Source: Streptomyces sp. NBC_00557
GTDB lineage: Bacteria; Actinomycetota; Actinomycetes; Streptomycetales; Streptomycetaceae
Length of the DNA stretch: 64,000 bases
Reading direction: 5' to 3'
Assembly: GCF_036345995.1 (NCBI RefSeq)
Contig: NZ_CP107796.1
Span: 1 to 64,000, forward strand
Shown: piece after piece, positions 1-7,149 of the stretch
How the letters are laid out: each line of letters starts with the position of its first letter
Numbering within the stretch: the first letter of the stretch is position 1
Notes under the pieces: generated by a model
Told to the model about the DNA's origin: nothing
What the model saw: only the letters and a program-made list of their open reading frames with translations
Databases searched by the model: none
Translations under genes and position numbers: made by a program

Positions 1-205
1 CTCCGGGCTGCGCCCGGAGTCAGCGAACCCCCGCGCTGCGCGCGGGGGTTGCGCTCCCGCTCCGCGGGAGCGCTGGCGGAGCGCTGCGCGCACCGCGCAA
101 CCTGCCTGCTTCGCAGGCAGGTTGATGCTCCGTCCGCTGCGCTCCCGGAGCGGTCGAGGGCTTCGCCCTCGACCCCGGCCTTCCGCTCCGCTCCAGTCCG
201 GGGTC
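1..205. repeat. Telomere-like block of consecutive palindromes at the left end
   Basis: Almost every base lies in a short perfect hairpin: 1-7/13-19 (7 bp, loop CTGCG), 26-35/41-50 (10 bp, loop CTGCG), 51-60/64-73 (10 bp, 3-nt loop), 85-90/94-99, 99-109/113-123 (11 bp, loop TTC), 127-132/146-151, 152-161/165-174 (10 bp, loop TTC) and 173-178/198-203. Such packed fold-back palindromes with tiny loops are characteristic of the 3' overhangs of Streptomyces linear replicons. The sequence does not start with the common archetypal GC-rich telomere sequence, so it would be a variant type or start slightly inside the end. No terminal-protein genes (tap/tpg) are present nearby. Confidence 0.85.
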
Positions 206-422
206 GGCGGGTCCGCTGCGCTCCCCCGCCCAACAAACGCGCCTGGAGGGGGTGAGCGGTCGCTGGGTCAGGCTGGCTGGGAAGGTGGAGGGCGACTGGC
301 GGATGACGGCCGGAATGGTTGCCGCCTGAAGGCCCTTCTTGGCTTTGCTTCAAAGTGAGATATGGATTGAAACTGGATTCGGGCCCCCTCGGCGGTACGT
401 GCCGCACCTCCAGTGGCCGGCC
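206..422. other. Non-coding spacer between telomere and transposon
   Basis: No convincing gene is seen. The short open frames on both strands lack coding character and ribosome sites. A weak inverted repeat around 330-345 is the only other structure noticed. No terminal TGT dinucleotide repeat matching the right side of the transposon was found here, so the exact left end of the element is unresolved. Confidence 0.5.
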
Positions 423-596
423 ACTGCAACAACTGCGCAGTACCCGATGAACCTGCGCAGTGTTCCGCGATGGCGGGGAGACTCGGGCCCCGCAAGCGGG
501 CTGATGTGCAGTCATACCAAGGCCGTAGCCGCTCCGTTGGTGCATCGGAAGCTTTTCACCCAGTACGGGGGCGTTCTCGATCTGCGCATTGTGCAG
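423..596. promoter_or_regulatory. Left array of CTGCGCAG boxes (putative transposase-binding end)
   Basis: Boxes of the form CTG(C/T)GCAG lie at 433-440 and 453-460 (20 bp apart), with looser copies at 423, 505-511, 582-588 and 590-596. The 32 bases 431-462 match 6414-6445 on the far side of the operon at 25 of 32 positions, in the same orientation. Tn7-like elements carry multiple TnsB sites at each end, so an end function is likely. The core box is itself palindromic, so it could alternatively serve as an operator for the operon that starts just downstream. Confidence 0.55.
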
Positions 597-669
597 GTGT
601 ACCGGTCAATTCTTCACTGGACGCGTGAGCAGCACGAGTGGTGACCACCGGTCGGGGGGTCGGGTCCGT

Positions 670-1389
670 GTGAGGGATGTCGATGTGCGGTTCATCGGCG
701 CGAACGGTCTGCCAGAGCAGCGGTCGTGGCTGGAGGTGGCCGCTGAACTGGCGCCGGCTGACTGCCCGCCGGTGCGTGGCTTCGCGGTGCGCCGGGGCAG
801 AAGGTTGGCTCCTGGTTGGTGGTGGGCGGCCACCACGGGTCGGTTGGTGGCTTACGGGAGCACGGCGATGAGGGACCGCCTGATGCTGCTGGACCAGGAA
901 CGGCGGGTGGTAGGGCTGGCGTGCCGCCCGCTGGAATTCGTGTGGCGGGACGGCAGGCGGGTGGTAGCCCATGCTCCTCAGCTGGCCGCGCGCCTCGCTG
1001 ACGGAGGTCACGTGCTCGTGGACTGCCTCGGTGCCGGCTTCCCACCGCGCCGTCTTGCCGGTGTGCAGGCTGTGCTGGAGGAGTGTGCGCAGGAGGTGGG
1101 ATGGCAGTACCGGGTCGAGCCTGCCGCGGATCCGGTGGTGGTGGCCAACGTGCGCTGGCTGTCGGGGTACCGCCACCCGCGCTGCGCGGGCAGTGTCCGT
1201 CCAGGCCGGTTGCGTGACGTCTTCGCGTCTCGACGGCCCTTGGTGGAGGGGGCTGCCGCGCTCGGTGATGTGATCCGGACCTTGCCGGTCGTCTACCACG
1301 GCTTGTGGAGTGGTGAACTGACCGCGGCGCTGGACCGGCCGCTCACCGAAAGCACTCTGGTTGCCGCGGCCGGACGGCACGAGCGGTGA
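670..1389 (+). CDS. TnsA-like heteromeric transposase endonuclease subunit, degenerate active site
   Basis: Resembles the actinobacterial TnsA-like endonucleases that pair with a DDE transposase and cut the 5' ends of the element. Recognisable blocks are a WWWAAT segment, a helix ending MLLDQERRVVGL, a WRDGRRVVAHAP strand, VLVDC, and a NVRWLSGYRHP motif near the C-terminus. Family members as I recall them have an acidic residue in the first helix and HAPD in the second block; here these read TAMRDR and HAPQ, so the metal-binding acidic residues appear lost. The start GTG at 670 is preferred because it lies beyond the repeat array and after a G-rich stretch (653-658); GTG at 625 or ATG at 589 is also open. 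It is translationally coupled (GTGA) to the next gene. Confidence 0.75.
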   Translation: MRDVDVRFIGANGLPEQRSWLEVAAELAPADCPPVRGFAVRRGRRLAPGWWWAATTGRLVAYGSTAMRDRLMLLDQERRVVGLACRPLEFVWRDGRRVVAHAPQLAARLADGGHVLVDCLGAGFPPRRLAGVQAVLEECAQEVGWQYRVEPAADPVVVANVRWLSGYRHPRCAGSVRPGRLRDVFASRRPLVEGAAALGDVIRTLPVVYHGLWSGELTAALDRPLTESTLVAAAGRHER

Positions 1390-3449
1390 GCACTGTGCGG
1401 CATGTGGTGGAGGTGGGAGACCAGATCCGCTTCGCCGGTGGTGTGTTCACTCTGGCGGGGCTGGACGGGCCTCGATGCCGGATCGTGGATGAGGACGGGA
1501 GCGTCCAGGTGCTCCTGCTCACGCAGCTGTATGCAGACGAGGACTTCTGTGTGGTGGCCGGCTGTGCCGAGCCGCGCCGGGCGCCGGTGTGGGGGCCGTT
1601 GGCCAGCCTTGAGGCAGGCGTCCGCGAGAAGGCTCTGGCCTGGGAGCGGCACATCCGCGAGGTCGAGACGGGTCATCCGGAGCCAGACGGGAGGGGTGCT
1701 CCGCGCGAGGAGTTCGACCCGGAGTTGCGCAGCCTCGCCGAGCGGGAGGCTGCCAAGGCGGCGGAGCTCACCGAGCAGGGGGAGCCGGTCAGCGTGGCCA
1801 CGGTACGGCGCATGCGCACCCGCTACCGCAGGCAGGGCGTGTGGGGGCTGGTCGACGGGCGTACGACACGAGCGAGGTCGCCGTGGGGGCGTGCCGACGA
1901 GCGGGTGGTCAACGCCATCAGGGCAGCGCTGGAGGCGCAGCGGGAGCGGTCCACCGGGACGCTGAGCCGACTGCGTCGGCAGGTGGGCTGGCTGCTGCAG
2001 GACGCCTACGGACCAGGCACGGTGAAGGTGCCGCCGGTGGCTACGTTCAATCGGCTGGTCCATGCGGTCGCCGACGGCCAGGGGCTGCTGGGCCCTGCGG
2101 TGCAGCAGCGCTGGCGGACGAGTCGGCCTGAGCCGCCGTTCACGCCCACCGTCGTAGCGCGGCCCGGCGAGCTCGTCATGATGGACAGCACCCCGCTGGA
2201 CGTACTGGCCGTGCTCGAGGACGGGCGCATCGGGCGGCTGGAACTGACCATGGCCATGGACGTGGCCACCCGCAGTATCACCGCTGCCGTGCTGCGCCCG
2301 CGGGGAACGAAGGCGGTCGACGCGGCAGTCCTCCTCGCGCAGACCGTCGTGCCCGAGCCCCTGCGGCCCGCCTGGCCCGAAGTGCTGGCGATGGCCTCCT
2401 CGGTGATCCCCTACGAGCGGCTGTTAAGCATCGATGCCCGGATGCAGGGCGCTGCTGCGCGACCGGTGATCTTCCCGTCCACGGTCGTCATCGACCAGGG
2501 AAAGGTGTTCATTTCCCAGTGCTTTCTCGCGGCCGCCGAGCATCTGGGAATCTCTGTCCAGCCGTGCCCGCCCGCGTCCGCGCCCGCGAAGGGCCACGTG
2601 GAGCGCGGCTTCGGATCGGTGGGGACGCTGTTCGCGCAATACGTCTCCGGCTACACCGGCTGCCACATCAGCCGGCGCGGCCACCGCGTCGAGGACGAAG
2701 CCTGCTGGACCCTGCCCCAGCTTCAGGACCTGCTGGACGAGTGGGTGGTCAGTGGGTGGCAGGAACGGCGGCACCGGGCACTATGCCACCCTCTGATGCC
2801 CAAGCTGGCGCTCACGCCCAACGAGATGTGGGCGGCCCTGGTCGGCATCGCCGGGCACGTGCCTGTCCCTCTGAGAGCCGCCGACTACATCGAGCTGCTC
2901 CCCGCCCGGCGGTGTGCGATCGGCGCCGAGGGCATCCGGTTCGATTACCGCACCTACGACAGCAAGGCCCTCAACGGCCACCGGCAGCGTTCCACCGCGC
3001 CGGACGGCAAGTGGGAGGTCCACTACAACCCCTACGAGCCCTCACGCTGCTGGGTGCGTCTGCCCACCGGCTGGGCCGAGGCGGGATGGATCCACCGCAC
3101 TTTGGTCAGCCGACCCTTCACCGACACCGCCTGGCGGCATATCCGTACCGTCGTCGACCAACGCGCAGGACGTGCCGAACACGAGGAACACCTCGCCCGC
3201 GCACTCGACGAACTCCTGCGTCGCGCCGGCGGCAAGACCGCCGGTACCCGCGGCCAGGAGCCGGCCACCGGCTTGGGGGCAGGTCCCACGGGCGTGCTCC
3301 CACAGGCGGACACCGGCGTGCTCGGGACCCGAGAGGTGAGTCGGCTGAGCGAAGAGGAGCCCAATCAGGACGACGCCGACGATCCGGTCGCCGGCACAGC
3401 TGATGCCTGGGAAGTCTTCGACGCCCATCAGGAGGCAGAGCAGTGGTAG
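1386..3449 (+). CDS. TnsB/TniA-type DDE transposase (Mu/integrase superfamily)
   Basis: A 687-aa transposase that would cut and join the 3' ends of the element. The RNase H-like catalytic core is clear: D267 (in MMDSTPLD), D370 (in VVIDQGK) and E406 (in KGHVERGFG), with exactly 35 residues between the second D and the E. An N-terminal helix-turn-helix region (VATVRRMRTRYRRQG) precedes it and a Mu-type beta-barrel region follows (from about residue 490). The gene starts with GTG overlapping the stop of the TnsA-like gene and overlaps the ATPase gene by 7 nt, so the three are one operon. It contains a rare TTA leucine codon at 2424-2426 (codon 347), which in Streptomyces makes translation dependent on the bldA tRNA. 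Confidence 0.93.
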   Translation: MSTVRHVVEVGDQIRFAGGVFTLAGLDGPRCRIVDEDGSVQVLLLTQLYADEDFCVVAGCAEPRRAPVWGPLASLEAGVREKALAWERHIREVETGHPEPDGRGAPREEFDPELRSLAEREAAKAAELTEQGEPVSVATVRRMRTRYRRQGVWGLVDGRTTRARSPWGRADERVVNAIRAALEAQRERSTGTLSRLRRQVGWLLQDAYGPGTVKVPPVATFNRLVHAVADGQGLLGPAVQQRWRTSRPEPPFTPTVVARPGELVMMDSTPLDVLAVLEDGRIGRLELTMAMDVATRSITAAVLRPRGTKAVDAAVLLAQTVVPEPLRPAWPEVLAMASSVIPYERLLSIDARMQGAAARPVIFPSTVVIDQGKVFISQCFLAAAEHLGISVQPCPPASAPAKGHVERGFGSVGTLFAQYVSGYTGCHISRRGHRVEDEACWTLPQLQDLLDEWVVSGWQERRHRALCHPLMPKLALTPNEMWAALVGIAGHVPVPLRAADYIELLPARRCAIGAEGIRFDYRTYDSKALNGHRQRSTAPDGKWEVHYNPYEPSRCWVRLPTGWAEAGWIHRTLVSRPFTDTAWRHIRTVVDQRAGRAEHEEHLARALDELLRRAGGKTAGTRGQEPATGLGAGPTGVLPQADTGVLGTREVSRLSEEEPNQDDADDPVAGTADAWEVFDAHQEAEQW

Positions 3450-4444
3450 TCCCCGGCCAGGCAGCCGCACACACCGGCCCGTTCGCCTCACCGACCACAT
3501 GGCGGGAGTGGATGCAGTTCCTCGATGCCGAACCCCCTCGCCTGTCGGGCCCGGGCCCGTGGACGCTTCAGGAGCGCCTCGACTACCACTCCCAGTTCGT
3601 GATCCTCTCCACCCCGGTCATGGACAAGATCTCCCTCACCCTGCGGCGGCTGATGATCCTCAACCGGCACCACAACGGCACCGCCCGGCGGGGGCTGATG
3701 ATCTCCGGGCCGCCCACCACCGGAAAGACCACCGCTCTGCAGCAGCTCGGGCGGTCCTTCCACCTCGCCGACCGGGCCCGCCACACCGGCACCGGCGAGC
3801 GACTGCCCGTGATCTTCCTGTCCGTACCGCCCGCCGCCACACCGAAGATGCTGGTCTCCGAGCTGGCCCGGTTCCTCGACCTGCCCATCGGAAAGACGAT
3901 GAACCAGGCGCGGATCACCGACATCGTCTGCGGCGCCCTTCGCGATCTGGCGACCCAGCTCGTCCTCGTCGACGACGTCCATCTACTCAACACCCGCACC
4001 CGCGTCGGCGCCGAGACCTCCGACCAGATGAAGCACCTCAGCGAACGCATCCCCGCCACGTTCGTCTATGCCGGCGTCGCCATCGAGGCCTCCCCGCTGT
4101 TGACCGGCAACCGCGGTGCGCAGCTGGCCGGGCGGTTCAAGATGGTGCGCAACCCTCCCCTGGCCTACGGCAGCACCACACAGCGCACAGCCTGGGAAGG
4201 CCTGGTCGGCGGCATGGAAAGCGCCCTGCGGCTTACCCACCACCGCCCCGGCACCCTCACACGACACGCCGCCTACCTCCACCAGCGCACCGCCGGCAGG
4301 ATCGGCAGCCTTTCCGCCCTCGTCAGGGAAGCCGCCATCGCCGCGATCCTCGACGGCACCGAAAAGATCAACAAACGGCTGCTGGCGGACATCGAGGTCG
4401 ACCAACTCGCCGAACAGACCGCACGGCCACCGGCCAGGACCTGA
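3443..4444 (+). CDS. TnsC/TniB-type AAA+ ATPase of the transposon
   Basis: A 333-aa AAA+ regulator that in this family links the target selector (TniQ) with the transposase and polymerises on target DNA. Walker A is at residues 89-96 (GPPTTGKT, K95) and Walker B ends in DD at 177-178 (LVLVDDVHLL), followed by a sensor-like threonine region (ATFVYAGV). Length matches TniB. The GTG start overlaps the transposase stop codon and the stop is one base before the TniQ start, so it sits tightly inside the operon. The active site looks intact. Confidence 0.92.
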   Translation: MVVPGQAAAHTGPFASPTTWREWMQFLDAEPPRLSGPGPWTLQERLDYHSQFVILSTPVMDKISLTLRRLMILNRHHNGTARRGLMISGPPTTGKTTALQQLGRSFHLADRARHTGTGERLPVIFLSVPPAATPKMLVSELARFLDLPIGKTMNQARITDIVCGALRDLATQLVLVDDVHLLNTRTRVGAETSDQMKHLSERIPATFVYAGVAIEASPLLTGNRGAQLAGRFKMVRNPPLAYGSTTQRTAWEGLVGGMESALRLTHHRPGTLTRHAAYLHQRTAGRIGSLSALVREAAIAAILDGTEKINKRLLADIEVDQLAEQTARPPART

Positions 4445-4445
4445 C

Positions 4446-5492
4446 ATGCCCAGCGCTCCCCCGCGCCCCAGCATCCGGCGCGTGGCCCCGCTGCAATGGG
4501 AGACCACCGCCTCCTACATCCAGCGCCTGGCCCGCCGCCACCACCTGACCACCGCAGAACTGCTGAACGGCCTGGGCATCCCCCGCCCCCACCTCAAGAA
4601 GGAACGCACCCAGCCACACGCCCCCCACACCGGCATCGAGCTGTACCTGAACGCTCCGAGCCGCCGCCTGATCGCCTCGTTCACCGGGGTCCCGGAGGAA
4701 CATCTCTCCTACGCCCTCCCCCAGTGGGACCAGTACCGCGACAAGCCCAACCCCGCCTCCGCCCGCGCCCGGCTCCAGCCCGCCCCGGTAAACGCCGTCA
4801 CCGGCTGCCCTGGCTGCACCCTCGCCCGCACCGGCCACAGACACCCCGTCCGCCAGTACCTGCCCGACAGCCGCCTCATCTGCCGCCGTCACCACACCTG
4901 GATGCTCGGCCGCCACACCCTCGCCGGCACCCAACTGCCCATCGAACACGCTGATCTGGGGCACACCCCGGAGATCCTCGCCGCCCACCGCACCCACATC
5001 CGCTTCCTTCGCCGCTGGGGCACCGCGGCCGACCACGCCCTCGCACAGGCCACGTCCCTGACCGAAGCCTGGCGGCGCACAGCACCCGCGCAAGAACGCA
5101 TCTGGCCCGCACGCGCCCGCCGCATCGCCAGCAACAAGCGCACCCGCCTGTGGTACGCCCTCGCCCGAGCAGCCATCACCTACCCCGAAACCATCACCCT
5201 CGCCCAATACATCGCCCACCACCCCCGAACGCTTCTGGCCCTCGAACGACCCCAGAGCGCACCACCCGTCCACAACGCCATCGCCGCCCTCCTGGGCCGG
5301 CCCTGGCTTCAAGACCCGGCCCTCTACCCCCACCGGCTCAACCACCGGATCAACTACGCCCCCAGCCCCCACCCCGGTGCACACCCGCGATGGACGTACC
5401 GCCAGCCAGGCCCAACCGAACTCACCCACCTCGGCTACCACCCACCGAAAACGGCCCAGGCCGTAGATGTCAGCCCCGGCACACCACCATGA
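4446..5492 (+). CDS. TniQ family target-selection protein
   Basis: A 348-aa TniQ protein, the TnsD-like component that recognises or presents the target site to the ATPase. The N-terminal RVAPLQWETTASYIQRLA is the typical TniQ opening. The zinc-binding signature follows as C121-x2-C124 and C146-x2-H149. The Arg/His-rich C-terminal part is consistent with DNA binding. The ATG at 4446 follows the ATPase stop by one base. TniQ rather than a long TnsD suggests either relaxed targeting or guidance by a separate factor; no CRISPR-Cas genes are present in the window. Confidence 0.9.
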   Translation: MPSAPPRPSIRRVAPLQWETTASYIQRLARRHHLTTAELLNGLGIPRPHLKKERTQPHAPHTGIELYLNAPSRRLIASFTGVPEEHLSYALPQWDQYRDKPNPASARARLQPAPVNAVTGCPGCTLARTGHRHPVRQYLPDSRLICRRHHTWMLGRHTLAGTQLPIEHADLGHTPEILAAHRTHIRFLRRWGTAADHALAQATSLTEAWRRTAPAQERIWPARARRIASNKRTRLWYALARAAITYPETITLAQYIAHHPRTLLALERPQSAPPVHNAIAALLGRPWLQDPALYPHRLNHRINYAPSPHPGAHPRWTYRQPGPTELTHLGYHPPKTAQAVDVSPGTPP

Positions 5493-5553
5493 CCAGCAAG
5501 CCTGAACACATCGGCCCGCCCCGCCCCACCGTCCTCCCCGCTACGCTGACGGA

Positions 5554-6342
5554 GTGACAGAGTGCGTCGACAACCCGGCCGAGAGACTCCACGCCCTCCT
5601 CATCGACTTCTGCAAGGCCGGCAAGGAACTAGGCCCCAACGTGAGCAATTGGAATGCCTGGGCCCGGGCGCTCACCTACGAGGAGACACCCCTCGCCACA
5701 GACAGCGCTGAATTCTTCGCACGTCTGTCCGCAGCGATGATGCTGCCCCAGCAAGTCCGCCAAGCAGTCGGGGCCGTGGTGAGCGATCCCGAGCAACAGG
5801 ACTACATGCTCCGTCCCCTGGCCGGTGTCGAAGCCGCCATGCTGGCCTCCGCTCAAGCCGGCCACCAGGTCTCCCACGTGTGGCAGCACTTCAGCAAGGA
5901 CGGCGACGCGGACAGCAGCGCCGCGATCTACAGCCTGCTCGGCTGCGCCCACGAGCTACGCCGAGCTCAGGTCGAGGCCGGCCTGACCGACACCGACGGC
6001 CAACACCTCACCACCATGATCAACGACCTCATCGAGGCCGTCCTGGCCTCCGAACTCAACGAGGCCGACAAGCAGTTCCTCCTCACCCGGCTCAACGACA
6101 TGCTCGCCGCCGTCCAGCAAGCCCGCCTGCGCGGCCGCTACGCCCTGGAGACAACCACCGACGCCGCATATGGCGCCCTCACCCGCCGCCCCAACCTCAT
6201 CCAGCGGCTCCGTGACGCCCAACTCCTCAACCGCCTGGCAGACCTGTTCACCAAGTTCAACACCGTGCTCGCGCTGACCGGACAGACCGTCGAACTGAGC
6301 GAGACCACCGTGCACATGCTGGAACGCGGCCTGGGCAACTGA
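5554..6342 (+). CDS. Hypothetical helical protein at the end of the transposition operon
   Basis: The 262-aa product of a GTG-started gene lies 61 bp after tniQ, in the same direction and inside the two box arrays. I recognise no family. It is almost entirely predicted helical, has no membrane segment or signal peptide, and has an acidic middle (FSKDGDADSS) and long amphipathic helices (EADKQFLLTRLNDMLAAVQQ). Its position makes it a candidate accessory factor (target immunity, regulation or cargo) for the transposon. The evidence for coding is good: a long frame, codon bias and no competing strand. Confidence 0.8.
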   Translation: MTECVDNPAERLHALLIDFCKAGKELGPNVSNWNAWARALTYEETPLATDSAEFFARLSAAMMLPQQVRQAVGAVVSDPEQQDYMLRPLAGVEAAMLASAQAGHQVSHVWQHFSKDGDADSSAAIYSLLGCAHELRRAQVEAGLTDTDGQHLTTMINDLIEAVLASELNEADKQFLLTRLNDMLAAVQQARLRGRYALETTTDAAYGALTRRPNLIQRLRDAQLLNRLADLFTKFNTVLALTGQTVELSETTVHMLERGLGN

Positions 6343-6413
6343 GCACTCCCACACCCCGTACAGGGCCACACAGCCCACACGCCGAGCCGTCCCGCACCAC
6401 CGGCAACCACTCA

Positions 6414-6590
6414 AACTGCGCAGCACCCAACCAACCTGCACACCGGCGCCCGGCCCGACCGACACCACAGGTCAGACGGCTGACAAGTCACACCCCTGTG
6501 CAGAATCAGCGAGCCAAGCCCAGCACCAACCCGTTCAACCAAACTGCGAAACCCCAGGTCAGCACACGCACCACTGCGCACATTAACTGA
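6414..6590. promoter_or_regulatory. Right array of CTGCGCAG boxes (putative transposon end)
   Basis: Boxes occur at 6416-6423, 6436-6442 (again 20 bp after the first), 6496-6503, 6544-6549 and 6573-6580. Read outside-in they follow TG(C/T)GCAG(T/G) like the left array. A possible terminal TGTCG lies on the minus strand at about 6588-6592, 8 bp outside the last box, which would fit a Tn7-like TGT end. No matching terminus was located on the left. The rest of 6343-6738 is non-coding. Confidence 0.5.
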
Positions 6591-6738
6591 TCAGCGACAC
6601 CGCGAAGATGGGTCACTGTGTCCTGGGTCGGGGGTGTGGGCCGGTGTCACGGTGGGCGCGCTGTTTGCCAGACGGCGGGCCTCGGGCGAGGCCGCCCGAG
6701 GCCCGCCGTCCTCGTCTGCTTATGGGCGGCCGGGCTTC

Positions 6739-7149
6739 TCAGCTTCTACGGCGCAACCGTGGGAGCCGCCGGGAGAGCCGGGGCCGACCCAGCAGACGGC
6801 CGACTTCCCCTTCTGCTTGTTCCACATCGACCTCGCGTTGCAGTGGGAGCACCATTACCCACGTGACCTCGGCTTTGCGGGGGTCCCGGCGGTGCTCTTC
6901 GACGCGCGCCCGGACCGTGCCGAGACCGCGTCCCGTGGATCCCGTGTAGAGCAGGTCGAACGTTCCCGAACCGAGAAGGTAGACCGCCTTGTGCTCGTCT
7001 CCCGCGTAGTCGGGCAGCGCCCACAGAGCGATCTTCACCGGTTGCCGGCGCAGCAGGCGGTCACCCTGAGTGTCAGCGGCTAGGTCGTAGGACCTGCGCA
7101 GGGGTGTTCCCGGCAACAGTGGGGCGGTCCCCGGGGGAAGCACTGTCAC
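6739..7149 (-). CDS. Small GIY-YIG-like nuclease-fold protein
   Basis: A 136-aa protein. Its middle reads KAVYLLGSGTFDLLYTGST, then RARVEEH, then an acidic helix VDVEQAEGEVGRLLG, which follows the order of GIY-YIG nucleases (GIY strand, YIG strand, catalytic Arg, His, Glu). GIY and YIG are present only as VYL and YTG, so the assignment is tentative. The GTG start at 7149 overlaps the TGA of the upstream large gene (GTGA), so the two are translationally coupled and probably act together. The C-terminus is Arg-rich and may bind nucleic acid. Confidence 0.55.
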   Translation of the reverse strand: MTVLPPGTAPLLPGTPLRRSYDLAADTQGDRLLRRQPVKIALWALPDYAGDEHKAVYLLGSGTFDLLYTGSTGRGLGTVRARVEEHRRDPRKAEVTWVMVLPLQREVDVEQAEGEVGRLLGRPRLSRRLPRLRRRS

